Positions 43,999 through 52,605 of a DNA stretch of 64,000 nucleotides are shown here, piece after piece. The notes under the pieces are model-generated. The model saw only the letters and a program-made list of their open reading frames with translations, had not been told where the DNA came from and did not search any database. Position numbers and translations under genes: made by a program. Within the stretch, counting starts at the first letter, position 1; each line of letters begins with the position of its first letter. Source of the stretch: Mesorhizobium sp. BR1-1-16 (GTDB lineage Bacteria; Pseudomonadota; Alphaproteobacteria; Rhizobiales; Kaistiaceae); contig NZ_JAIUIE010000015.1 in NCBI RefSeq assembly GCF_020165495.1, positions 1 to 64,000 on the forward strand, read 5' to 3'.

Positions 43999-45933
43999 CT
44001 AGGTCGCCGCCGGCCGGCGTACGCCCTGCCATGCCGCGACCAGCCGTTCAAATTTCGCGGCCATATCGGACACGGCCTCCTCGTCGGTCATGCTGCCGGC
44101 CAGCCAGCGCTCTGCGGCCTCGGCGAAGATCGTACGCCCCACCGCGAAGCCGCGCACCAGCGGCGTCGCCTGTGCGGCGCGGAAGGCCTCCACCAGTTCG
44201 TGTTCCGGCGCCTCGAGGCCCAGCAGGACGATACCCCGGCACCAGGGATCGCGCGCGGCGATGACGGCGCCGATGTTGCGCCAGGCGGCCGCACTCTTCT
44301 GCGGTTCGAGCTTCCACCAGTCGGGGCGGATTCCGAGATCGTAAAGCCGTGTCAGGATGCGCGCGAGCGTTGTGTCATCGACCGGGCCATTCTTGCCCGC
44401 GATGATCTCGACCAGCAATTCGCGGCCGACGGTGAGCGCGGCGTCTGCGAGGCGCAGCAATTCGCGCTCCTGCCGTGCCTTCAGCTCTTCGCTGTCGTCG
44501 GGATGGTAGAAGCAGAGGCACTTCACCGTATGGCCGATCGGCCATTCGACGAGATGGCTGCCGAGGTCGGGAAGGTGATCGAAGTCGAGCGGGCGCGAGC
44601 CCGGCTTTTCGACCGGCCGGCCGATCCAGAAGGCTTCGCGCGCCGCCTTGGCCATCGCCTTGCGGCCATAGGTGCTGTCGAGCAGCATGCCGAAGCCCGG
44701 TCGCCCCTTCGCAACGCGAGCCGCCGCCTCGACGGCCAGCACTTTCAGCCCTTCGATCTTCTCGCGCGGGACGTCGAGACGGTCGGCCACGGCTTCGAGC
44801 TGGCTGCGATGATCGATCGCGAAGGCCAGCAATTCGCCGGTGGCGCCGCGCCGCGTCGTCGCCCAATGAATATGGGCGAGATCCGCATCCTTGCGCAGCG
44901 CGCGATGTTCGCTGCCCTTTTCAAGGAAATGGCTGAGCTCGGCCCATGTCGGGTATTCGGGCGAGCAGAGCAGCCGAGACACCGCGAAGGCGCCGCAGGC
45001 ATTGGCCCAGGTGGCGCAGGTCTTGAGCGGCTCGCCCTTCAGCCAGCCGCGCAAGAAGCCGGACATGAACGCATCGCCCGCGCCGAGTACGTTATAAACC
45101 TCGATCGGGAAGCCGTCGCCGACGACGCCATCCTCGAGATCGTCGGTGATCGGGCCGTCATAGACGATGCAGCCCATGGCGCCGCGCTTGAGAACGATGG
45201 TCGCCGGCGAAAGCGCTCGGATCGCCTTCAACGCTCCAAGCACATCGTCAGCGCCGGAAGCGATGCGGATTTCCTCCTCGGTACCGATGATCAGGTCGCA
45301 ATCGGCAAGTACGGTCTTCAGCTGGTCGGAGACACGGTCCGACTTCACATAGCGCTCGAAGCCGCTGGCGTGGCCGGCGAGGCCCCAGAGATTGGGCCGG
45401 TAGTCGATGTCGAACACCACGCGGTTGCCGTTCGCCTTGGCAATGCGGATCGCCTTGCGCTGTGCCGCGGCACTCGCCTCGCGCGAGAAATGCGTGCCCG
45501 TGACGACGATCGAGGCCGCGCTCGCGACGAAGCCCTCGTCGATATCCGCCTCCGAGAGCGCCATGTCGGCGCAGTCGGTGCGATAGAAAATCATCGGCGA
45601 AACGCCCTCGTCCTCAACGGCGAGCAGCACGAGCGCCGTCAGCCGGTCGGGGTCGATGGCGATGCCGGCCGTCGCGACACCCTCGCGCGCCATCTGCTCG
45701 CGGATGAAGCGGCCCATCTGCTCGTCGCCGACGCGCGTGATGACGCCGGATTTCAGTCCGAGCCGCGCCGTGCCGATCGCGATGTTGGAGGGGCAACCGC
45801 CGACCGACTTGGCGAAGGAGGTGATGTCCTCCAGCTTCGATCCGATCTGCTGGCCGTAGAGATCCACCGAGGAGCGGCCGATGGTGATGACATCGAGTGC
45901 TCGGGCGGCACCCGTCCGGACGGCTTCTGTCAT
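43999..45933 (-). CDS. iolC: Bifunctional 5-dehydro-2-deoxygluconokinase / DUF2090 aldolase-like protein
   Basis: The 644-residue protein joins two steps of inositol breakdown. Residues about 12-330 are a PfkB-type kinase (IolC) with GGCPSNIA near the N-terminus and the anion-hole motif NVLGAGDAFMSGF. Residues about 335-640 are a DUF2090 domain, with an aldolase-like TIM-barrel pattern: LAFAIDHR, KVLAVEAAARVA, GFGMLLDSTYG and LLVEIIAGK. DUF2090 is thought to act as the IolJ-type aldolase. ATG 45933 is preceded by GGGAG. The operator-like repeats lie directly upstream. Confidence 0.94.
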   Translation of the reverse strand: MTEAVRTGAARALDVITIGRSSVDLYGQQIGSKLEDITSFAKSVGGCPSNIAIGTARLGLKSGVITRVGDEQMGRFIREQMAREGVATAGIAIDPDRLTALVLLAVEDEGVSPMIFYRTDCADMALSEADIDEGFVASAASIVVTGTHFSREASAAAQRKAIRIAKANGNRVVFDIDYRPNLWGLAGHASGFERYVKSDRVSDQLKTVLADCDLIIGTEEEIRIASGADDVLGALKAIRALSPATIVLKRGAMGCIVYDGPITDDLEDGVVGDGFPIEVYNVLGAGDAFMSGFLRGWLKGEPLKTCATWANACGAFAVSRLLCSPEYPTWAELSHFLEKGSEHRALRKDADLAHIHWATTRRGATGELLAFAIDHRSQLEAVADRLDVPREKIEGLKVLAVEAAARVAKGRPGFGMLLDSTYGRKAMAKAAREAFWIGRPVEKPGSRPLDFDHLPDLGSHLVEWPIGHTVKCLCFYHPDDSEELKARQERELLRLADAALTVGRELLVEIIAGKNGPVDDTTLARILTRLYDLGIRPDWWKLEPQKSAAAWRNIGAVIAARDPWCRGIVLLGLEAPEHELVEAFRAAQATPLVRGFAVGRTIFAEAAERWLAGSMTDEEAVSDMAAKFERLVAAWQGVRRPAAT

Positions 45934-45977
45934 CGCATGCTCCCTTCGATATCGGCACTGCCTCAAATGAGACGCGC

Positions 45978-46017
45978 GGAATGAAACATAAATTCCGTTA
46001 TTCCGTCAATACGGAAT
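45978..46017. promoter_or_regulatory. Two inverted repeats of GGAAT/ATTCC type, likely IolR operator
   Basis: The first pair is GGAAT at 45978-45982 with ATTCC at 45992-45996. The second is ATTCCGT at 46000-46006 with ACGGAAT at 46011-46017, exact inverted repeats four bases apart. They lie in the 91-base gap between rpiR and iolC. RpiR-type inositol regulators bind such sites in related bacteria. Confidence 0.65.
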
Positions 46018-46024
46018 ACCTGAT

Positions 46025-46864
46025 CTATGACGGTCGGCGTGCATCGGCGACTGCGACGGTGAGGGTCATGGCGAGCGCCATCGTGGCGGAGAGCAGACGG
46101 AAGCCCTCGAAATCCGCCTCGACCACCTCGAACCAGACGCCGAGCTTGGGGATCAGTGGGCTGAACGGGCTGTCGGTAATGACGATGAGCGGCACGCCCT
46201 GGTCGGCGGCCTGACGGGCATAGGCCAGAGTCGCCGAGGCATAGGGCGTGAACGAGACGGCGATCGCCGCGTCGCGGGGGCCGGCAAAGGCGAGCATCTC
46301 GGGATCGGTGCCCTGCGGCGACCCGACCAGCGCCGATTTCACGCCGAGCTTGCCGAAAGCGTAGCTCATATAGGACGAGATCGGATAGGAGCGCCGCTGG
46401 CCGATGAGATAGATCGTCTCGGCCGGCGCGAGCAACGCCACAGCCGCATCAAGCCGTTCCGCCGAAACGCGCTCGCGCAGCGCCTGGACGGAGCGTTCAG
46501 CAGCGTCGCAAAAGCCGGACATCAGCGCGGCTGAACGGGCGCTGCCGCCGGCATGCGAGCGCAGTGCGTTGAGGCGCTCGGAATAGCTGGCGGTCCGATC
46601 GCGCAGCCGGTCCTGGAACACGTCCTGAAGGTCGGAAAATCCCTGGTAGCCGAAGGCCTGGGCGAAGCGCACCAGCGTCGAGGGCTGCACATCCGCCTTC
46701 TCGGCGATGCTGGCCGCCGTGCCGAAGGCGACCTCGTCCGGATTGGCCATGGCATAGGCCGCGACCTGCGCAAGGCGCTTTGGCAATTGATCCTTGCGGC
46801 TGATCATGACGTCGCGGAGCTGCCAGAAATCGCGGGGCGCGCCGCCGTCCGTCTCGATGCTCAT
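46025..46864 (-). CDS. iolR: MurR/RpiR-family regulator of inositol catabolism
   Basis: A 279-residue regulator with an N-terminal helix-turn-helix (AEKADVQPSTLVRFAQAFGYQGF contains the recognition region, residues about 53-78) and a C-terminal SIS sugar-phosphate isomerase-like sensor domain (about 125-260; IYLIGQRRSYPI, GPRDAAIAVSFTPYA). Rhizobial inositol genes are commonly controlled by an RpiR-type protein, so the iolR name is by context. Its own promoter region contains another GGAAT-type palindrome (46944-46961). Confidence 0.88.
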   Translation of the reverse strand: MSIETDGGAPRDFWQLRDVMISRKDQLPKRLAQVAAYAMANPDEVAFGTAASIAEKADVQPSTLVRFAQAFGYQGFSDLQDVFQDRLRDRTASYSERLNALRSHAGGSARSAALMSGFCDAAERSVQALRERVSAERLDAAVALLAPAETIYLIGQRRSYPISSYMSYAFGKLGVKSALVGSPQGTDPEMLAFAGPRDAAIAVSFTPYASATLAYARQAADQGVPLIVITDSPFSPLIPKLGVWFEVVEADFEGFRLLSATMALAMTLTVAVADARRPS

Positions 46865-46936
46865 CCTGCCCGCCCCACCGTTCGATCCTGCTCGCCCACG
46901 TCCGCATCAGCGCGGCCGTGTGGCCTTGACGGTCGC

Positions 46937-46961
46937 ATTCGATATGGAATAAACGTTCCAT
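46937..46961. promoter_or_regulatory. GGAAT-type palindromes in the rpiR/dehydrogenase divergent region
   Basis: ATGGAA at 46944-46949 and TTCCAT at 46956-46961 form an exact inverted repeat six bases apart. An overlapping ATTC/GAAT pair begins at 46937. The half-sites are the same as those before iolC, and the site lies between rpiR and the Gfo/Idh gene, so it can serve both. Confidence 0.62.
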
Positions 46962-47058
46962 CATTATCGCGATCGGTCAACCTGTTTCAGTGTGGCTCGG
47001 CAGGTGAGGGCCGAGGCGGTTGTCCGGGCAGGCGGCATCAGGCGGGGGAGACGCGGCG

Positions 47059-48177
47059 ATGGCGGGCGAACGGAATATCGGCGTCGGTCTGATCGGCACC
47101 GGCTATATGGGCAAGTGCCATGCGCTCGCGTGGAACGCGGTGGCGCCAACCTTTGGCGACGTCGCGCGTCCGCGCCTCGTTCATCTCGGCGAAGCCAATG
47201 CCGCGCTGGCGGGCCAGAAGGCGGCCGAGCTCGGCTTCGCGCGCGGCTCCGGCGACTGGCGCCGCGTTGTCGAGGACCCGGAGGTCGACATCGTCTCGAT
47301 CACCACGCCGAATGCCTTCCATGCCGAAATGGCGATCGCGGCGCTCGAAGCGGGCAAGCATGTCTGGTGCGAGAAGCCGATGGCGACGTCGCTCGCGGAC
47401 GCCGAGGCAATGCTTGCCGCGGCCCGCAAGGCCGGCCGGGTGACAGCGCTCGGCTACAACTACATCCAGAACCCCGCAACGCGGCACATGAAGGCGCTGA
47501 TCGCCGAGGGTGTGATCGGCACGGTCAATCACGTCCGCTTCGAGATGGACGAGGACTTCATGGCCGATGGCACCGCGCCATTCGGCTGGAAGAGCATGGC
47601 GGCCTCCGGCTATGGCGCGCTCGATGATTTTGGCGTTCATCCGCTGTCGCTCCTCTCGGTGCTTGTCGTGCCCATCACCGAGGTGATCGCCGATCTTGCC
47701 AAGCCCTATGAGATGCGGCCAGCTTCCGGCGGCAAGGCGGTCGAGACGCATGACATCGCCAATGTGCTGTTCCGCGCCGGTACCATCTCCGGCAGCCTGT
47801 TGCTCAATCGGTCCGCCTGGGGCCGCAAGGGTCGGATCGCCGTGCAGGTGTTCGGCTCGGAGGGGACGCTCGCCTATGACCAGGAGCGGATGAACGAGCT
47901 GCAGCTTTATGAGGCGCGCGGCACGGCGGCGAACCAGGGCTTTCGCACCATCCTGACCGGCACGGTCCATCCGCCCTATGACAAGTTCATCCCGGCGCCT
48001 GGCCACGGCCTCGGCTTCAACGATCTCAAGGTGATCGAGGCGCGCGAGATTCTGAAGCGGATCGCCGGCGAACCGGCGCATCTCATCGATTTCGAAGCGG
48101 GCCTTGCCGTCGAGCGGGCCGTTCACGCCATGGCGCGCTCCCATGCCGAAAAGGCCTGGGTTCGCGTCGGCTCCTGA
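47059..48177 (+). CDS. Gfo/Idh/MocA-family oxidoreductase
   Basis: A 372-residue NAD(P)-dependent dehydrogenase. The N-terminal Rossmann fold starts GVGLIGTGYMGKCHA, the active-site motif is CEKPMA, and the C-terminal half is the usual Gfo/Idh beta sheet with GALDDFGVHPL. Together with the divergent IolR-like operator this suggests oxidation of an inositol isomer or an inosose, though the exact substrate is unknown. ATG 47059 has GGGGGAG upstream. The iolG-like gene follows 31 bases later. Confidence 0.9.
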   Translation: MAGERNIGVGLIGTGYMGKCHALAWNAVAPTFGDVARPRLVHLGEANAALAGQKAAELGFARGSGDWRRVVEDPEVDIVSITTPNAFHAEMAIAALEAGKHVWCEKPMATSLADAEAMLAAARKAGRVTALGYNYIQNPATRHMKALIAEGVIGTVNHVRFEMDEDFMADGTAPFGWKSMAASGYGALDDFGVHPLSLLSVLVVPITEVIADLAKPYEMRPASGGKAVETHDIANVLFRAGTISGSLLLNRSAWGRKGRIAVQVFGSEGTLAYDQERMNELQLYEARGTAANQGFRTILTGTVHPPYDKFIPAPGHGLGFNDLKVIEAREILKRIAGEPAHLIDFEAGLAVERAVHAMARSHAEKAWVRVGS

Positions 48178-48208
48178 TCCAATCGTCTCCTCCAGCGGAA
48201 TCAAACTC

Positions 48209-49201
48209 ATGACTGTCAGACTGGGACTTCTCGGCGCCGGCCGTATCGGCAAGGTGCATGCCGGCGCCATCGCAGCCATCCCGGCAGCCAAGCTCGTTGC
48301 CGTCGCCGACGCGTTTCCCGAGGCCGCGAAGGCGCTTGCGGCGTCTTCGGGCGCCGAGGTGCGCGAGGCTGATGCGATCATGGCAGCTGCTGATATTGAC
48401 GCCGTCCTGATCACGACGCCGACGGATCTCCATGCCTCGATGATCGAGCAGGCGGCCAAGGCCGGCAAGGCGATCTTCTGCGAGAAGCCCATCGATCTCG
48501 ATGTCGCGCGCGTGCGCGCCTGCCTCGCCGTCGTCGCCGAGCATGGCGTACCGCTGATGGTCGGCTTCAATCGCCGCTTCGATCCCAATTTCGTCGAGGT
48601 TCGCCGCCAGATCGATGCCGGCACGATCGGCAAGGTCGAGATGGTGTCGATCACCTCGCGCGACCCCGCTCCGCCGCCGGCCGACTATATCAAGCGCTCG
48701 GGCGGTCTCTTCCGCGACATGACCATCCATGATTTCGACATGGCGCGCTTCCTGCTCGGCGAGGAGCCGGTAAGCGTCTTCGCCAGCGCCTCGGTGCTGG
48801 TCGATCCGGTGATTGGCGAGCTTGGCGACTATGACAGCGCGTCGATCGTGCTGACAACGAAGTCCGGCCGGATCGCGCAGATCTCGAATACCCGGCGGGC
48901 GAGCTATGGCTATGACCAGCGCATCGAGGTTCTTGGCGAGAAGGGTCTGGTCTCGGCCGATAATCTCCGCGCCACCAATGTAGAAATCGCCAATGGCTCC
49001 GGCTATCTGCGCGAGCCGCTGTTGAATTTCTTCATGACCCGCTACACCGAGGCCTATCGCGCGGAAATTACTGCCTTCGTCTCGACGATCACGTCGGGAG
49101 CCAAGGTTTCTCCTTCGGGCGATGACGGTCTTAAAGCTCTTCTCATCGCCGATGCGGCTTTGCGCTCGGTCAAGGAGCAGCGGGCCGTGACGTTAGGCTG
49201 A
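48209..49201 (+). CDS. iolG: Inositol 2-dehydrogenase
   Basis: A 330-residue enzyme that oxidises myo-inositol at carbon 2 with NAD, the first step of the iol pathway. GLLGAGRIGKVHA is the nucleotide-binding start, CEKPIDLD the catalytic lysine region, GFNRRFDPNF and GLFRDMTIHDFDMARFL contain the conserved His/Asp of the family. ATG 48209 is chosen because an upstream frame overlaps the previous gene. All enzymes iolB, C, D, E, G and an aldolase domain are thus present; iolA is not in this window. Confidence 0.94.
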   Translation: MTVRLGLLGAGRIGKVHAGAIAAIPAAKLVAVADAFPEAAKALAASSGAEVREADAIMAAADIDAVLITTPTDLHASMIEQAAKAGKAIFCEKPIDLDVARVRACLAVVAEHGVPLMVGFNRRFDPNFVEVRRQIDAGTIGKVEMVSITSRDPAPPPADYIKRSGGLFRDMTIHDFDMARFLLGEEPVSVFASASVLVDPVIGELGDYDSASIVLTTKSGRIAQISNTRRASYGYDQRIEVLGEKGLVSADNLRATNVEIANGSGYLREPLLNFFMTRYTEAYRAEITAFVSTITSGAKVSPSGDDGLKALLIADAALRSVKEQRAVTLG

Positions 49202-49302
49202 GATACTTCCATTGAATATGTCTCTGCCCACTGAAATAATTTGACTCGTTCTTTGGACGCGCGCTCAATCCCTCGCAGTGCTGGTTGCGGGGGACTTTCG
49301 TC

Positions 49303-51354
49303 ATGGCGACGGGAATGGGTCTGCTCGAAAGAGCGCGCAAGCATATCGGCGAGAAATACCAGAATATTCGAGTCCCGAAGGATGCCGGCGATTGGCGAGG
49401 ACCATGGGATTGCGCCGAGTTCGTTTCCTGGCTGGTTTTTCAAGAGGGCGGCATCCTTTACGGCTGCCTCAACAACAATGCTCAGCCGGCCATTGCCGAC
49501 GCCTATACTGGTGCCTGGAAACGTGACTCGCTGAGCATCGGAAAACGCGTCTCGGTCGAGCAGGCGGCGGCGACGCCCGGCGCTTTCCTGCTTCGCTATC
49601 CGCCCGTCGAGGGCGAAATGGGCCATATCGCGGTTTCCGATGGCCAGGGAGGGACAGTCGAGGCCAAGGGTACGCTTTACGGCGTTGTTGCCGACAAGGT
49701 GTCGGGCCGGCGCTGGGATGTCGGCGTCCTCGTGCCTGGCATCGACTATACCGAGGGATCAACCATTCCTCTGTCGGCGCCAACCAAGCTCTACGCAGTG
49801 AACCAGCCCAACATGGACCCCGCGATCGTCGAGGCGATCCAGGCGGGACTTCAGGCGGCGGGCTTCAGTCCGGGCAACGAGAAGGGCATTTTTGGGCCAG
49901 CCACCATGGAGGCGGTGGCGCGGTTCCAGCGTATCACCGGTCTCGTCGCCGATGGCGAAGTTGGCCCCGCAACTGCCAAGGCGCTCGGCGTTCAACTGGT
50001 GGGCCTCGTGCCGACGGTCCTCACCCTGGTGGCCGGAACCAACCCGCTCGCCGCCGTCGCCATTGCGCTTTTGCCGGTGCTCGGCAAGCTGATCGTCAAC
50101 GACAAGAGCGGCAATCTCGCAGGTTCCACCGCCGAAGTGGTCGCCGCAGTCACCGGCACGCGCGACGCCGACCAGGCGCGGCAGGCCGTGGCTGCCGATC
50201 CGGATCTTGCCCAAACCCTGCAATTGCGCGCTGCTGCGATTGCTGCCGCGGCTGCAAACGGCCCGGCCGCGCCGGGAGCGACGCCAGTCGCCGAGCCGCA
50301 ACCGGCGTCGGGCGCTTCGCCTCCCGGCGGCGGCAATGGTTCCACTCCCGCCGCCAGTCCGTCACCGCCGCCTCCGCCGCCGCCGGTCGACAACTCCGAT
50401 ATCAGGGATGCCCGCGCATCCGCGCTCCAATTCGCGAAGCAGGGCGGACCGCTCTCCGTTGGACCGATCCTCGTTTCGACGATTGTCCTGATCGGCTTTT
50501 TCGTCGTGCTTGGTCTCTTGATGTCGAATTGGTTCGGTCTCAATTCAACCGACCCGAAATTTCAGATCCTCAATATCGTCATCGGCTCGCTGACAGCAGC
50601 TTTCGCCACAGTCGTCAGCTTCTGGCTGGGGTCATCGCAGGGATCGCGCCTCAAGGACGCGGCTGCGCTCACGACCCAAATCACGACTTCGGATGAGAAT
50701 ATCGAACGCTTCAAGGAGCAGAATAAGGTTCTCCAGAGCGCACAGGAATCGCTGCGCAACACCACGGCGCGTCAAATGGGCCCGCCGGGCGCGACATCCG
50801 CGGTCAAGTCGGCCTCCAATTTCGACGCCTGTCTGACCATCGTCCTCGAATGTGAGGGCAATGACACCTTCACGAACAATCCCGCCGATCCGGGCGGGGC
50901 AACGAAGTATGGCATCACGCTGGCGACGCTGAAGGATTGGCGCGCAGCGCGGGCCGATGGCGCGCCGGTGACTGTCGACAGCGTGCGCAATCTCGAGCGA
51001 GGCGAGGCGCGCGAAATCTATCGGAGCCGCTACTGGAACCTGCTGAGATGCGACGAGTTGCCGGCCGGGGTCGATCTGATCGTGTTTGATTTCGGGGTCA
51101 ATGCGGGACCCGGTCGGTCGGCCGAACTGTTGCAGAAGGCCGTCGGCGCCAAGCCCGACGGTTCAATCGGGCCGCTCACGCTGGGCGAGGTGAAGGCCAA
51201 GGATCCGAAGGCCATCGTTGAGACGATGTCGGACCAGCGGCTCGATTTCTACAAGGGCCTTTCCGGTTGGGCGACGTTCGGCAATGGCTGGTCCAACCGC
51301 GTCGACAAGGTAAAGAAAGCGGCTCTCGCGATGCTCGCCTCCCTCGGCGCTTGA
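49303..51354 (+). CDS. Multi-domain phage-like lysin: CHAP-like, PG-binding, holin-like and GH108 domains
   Basis: A 683-residue protein that seems to combine a whole lysis cassette. The N-terminal part resembles a CHAP/NlpC-type amidase with Cys37 (WDCAEF) and His108 (MGHIAV). A peptidoglycan-binding unit follows (residues about 160-225: EAIQAGLQAAGF, GIFGPATMEAVARFQ). After a Pro/Ala-rich linker come two membrane helices (about 385-407 and 422-445) whose ending FWLGSSQGS is typical of phage holins. The C-terminus (about 505-683) is a GH108 lysozyme-like domain with E518 and DPGGATKYGIT. It lies alone, without other phage genes. GGGGG lies before ATG 49303. Confidence 0.85.
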   Translation: MATGMGLLERARKHIGEKYQNIRVPKDAGDWRGPWDCAEFVSWLVFQEGGILYGCLNNNAQPAIADAYTGAWKRDSLSIGKRVSVEQAAATPGAFLLRYPPVEGEMGHIAVSDGQGGTVEAKGTLYGVVADKVSGRRWDVGVLVPGIDYTEGSTIPLSAPTKLYAVNQPNMDPAIVEAIQAGLQAAGFSPGNEKGIFGPATMEAVARFQRITGLVADGEVGPATAKALGVQLVGLVPTVLTLVAGTNPLAAVAIALLPVLGKLIVNDKSGNLAGSTAEVVAAVTGTRDADQARQAVAADPDLAQTLQLRAAAIAAAAANGPAAPGATPVAEPQPASGASPPGGGNGSTPAASPSPPPPPPPVDNSDIRDARASALQFAKQGGPLSVGPILVSTIVLIGFFVVLGLLMSNWFGLNSTDPKFQILNIVIGSLTAAFATVVSFWLGSSQGSRLKDAAALTTQITTSDENIERFKEQNKVLQSAQESLRNTTARQMGPPGATSAVKSASNFDACLTIVLECEGNDTFTNNPADPGGATKYGITLATLKDWRAARADGAPVTVDSVRNLERGEAREIYRSRYWNLLRCDELPAGVDLIVFDFGVNAGPGRSAELLQKAVGAKPDGSIGPLTLGEVKAKDPKAIVETMSDQRLDFYKGLSGWATFGNGWSNRVDKVKKAALAMLASLGA

Positions 51355-51415
51355 TAGGCAGAAGTTCTGCGGCACAGTGCGCCAAGGTTCACAAGAGCGT
51401 CACGCACCGCACCTA

Positions 51416-51448
51416 GGGTCCGGCCGAATTTCAAATTCGGACGGACCC
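51416..51448 (+). repeat. Near-perfect 33-base inverted repeat just before a start codon
   Basis: GGGTCCGGCCGAATTT (51416-51431) and AAATTCGGACGGACCC (51433-51448) pair at 15 of 16 positions around one central base. The repeat ends two bases before the ATG of the binding-protein gene, and no separate ribosome binding site is seen. It could be an operator or a structure that hides the start. Confidence 0.85.
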
Positions 51449-51450
51449 CC

Positions 51451-52596
51451 ATGATCAACCGCCGCCAGTTCCTTGCCACATCGGCAGCCCTTGCCGCTGC
51501 CACGGCGCTTCCCGTCAGCCGTGCTTTCGCTGCGACCAAGCTCGACATTTTCACCGATAGCGACGCCAACATCTCGGACTGGCTGTCGAATATTGTGAAA
51601 CCGGCTTTCGAGGCCGCGCATCCCGAATACGAGGTGAATGTCGTCATCGCTCGCAATGGCGGCCTCGACCAGGTGGCGCAGCGCGCTTTGGCGGCGCTGA
51701 ACGCCAAGGCCGATCCGCAGATCGACTTCGCCGAGCAGTATGATCCCAACCTGCCGAAGGGCGGCATCGAGGCCGGCCTCTGGGTCAGGTTCGACGACAA
51801 GCTCGTCCCGAACTTTGCCCATGTGAACAAGGCCGCGATCCAGTCGCCCTATTCGATGCCTTATCGCGGCTCGCAGGTCCTTCTCGCCTATGATTCGGCG
51901 AAGGTCCCGGCCGACAGCGTTCCGAAGACCTGGGATGCGCTGGTCGCCTGGATCAAGGCCAATCCCGGCCAGTTCATCTATAACCGCCCCGACAAGGGCG
52001 GCTCGGGCAAGAACTTCGTTGTCCGCGCCATCCACGAGGCGAATGATCGTGATCCGGCGCTGTTCACCGCGTCGAACTTCACCAAGGAAGAGGGCGACAA
52101 GCGCCTGACGCCGGCCTGGGCGCTGCTCAACGATCTCGCCCCGTCGCTCTATGAAAAAGGCTCTTATGCCGCCGGCAATACGGCCGCGCTGCAGATGCTT
52201 TCGAATGGCGTCGTCTCGATGGTGCCGATCTGGTCCGACATGGTGCTGCAGGGTCTCGACCAAGGCGTTGTGCCCGAGACGATCAAGCTCGTGCAGCTGC
52301 AGGATCTCGCGCTTGCCGGCGGTTTCTCGGCCTCGGTGGTTCCGACCATCGCCGCCCACAAGGATGGCGCGCTGGCCTTTGCCGACTTCCTGCTCACAGA
52401 GCCGATGCAGACCTCGGTGCTCAATGATCTCGGCGGCTTCCCCGGCGTCGATTGGTCGGTTCTGCCGACGGCGCTGCGCGAGAAATATGCCGCTGTCATC
52501 CCGGCCTCGATCCCGACCTATCCGGAAGGCGACTGGTCGACCGCTCTCAATGACGGCTGGTACCGCAACGTGGCGCCAAACATCACGCGCGGCTGA
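51451..52596 (+). CDS. ABC transporter substrate-binding protein (ferric/phosphate-ester type)
   Basis: A 381-residue exported protein. The N-terminus MINRRQFLATSAAL has the twin-arginine-like RRQFL pattern and a signal ending in RAFA. The body resembles the family of binding proteins for ferric iron, thiamin or phosphorylated organic compounds (AfuA/FbpA/PhnS type): LDIFTDSD, EAGLWVRFDD, PKTWDALVAWIK. It opens an operon with two permeases, an ATPase and a glycerophosphodiester phosphodiesterase, which makes a phosphodiester substrate more likely than iron. No RBS is apparent because a hairpin occupies that site. Confidence 0.87.
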   Translation: MINRRQFLATSAALAAATALPVSRAFAATKLDIFTDSDANISDWLSNIVKPAFEAAHPEYEVNVVIARNGGLDQVAQRALAALNAKADPQIDFAEQYDPNLPKGGIEAGLWVRFDDKLVPNFAHVNKAAIQSPYSMPYRGSQVLLAYDSAKVPADSVPKTWDALVAWIKANPGQFIYNRPDKGGSGKNFVVRAIHEANDRDPALFTASNFTKEEGDKRLTPAWALLNDLAPSLYEKGSYAAGNTAALQMLSNGVVSMVPIWSDMVLQGLDQGVVPETIKLVQLQDLALAGGFSASVVPTIAAHKDGALAFADFLLTEPMQTSVLNDLGGFPGVDWSVLPTALREKYAAVIPASIPTYPEGDWSTALNDGWYRNVAPNITRG

Positions 52597-52605
52597 TCGG
52601 CGCCT

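Noticed and set aside
43817-44032. N-terminal extension of IolD
   Set aside because: The added residues translate the palindromic repeat, and a good ribosome site stands before 43816.
43993-45984. Antisense open frame of 663 residues opposite iolC
   Set aside because: Same GC-driven effect; the opposite strand carries a well-recognised kinase/DUF2090 gene.
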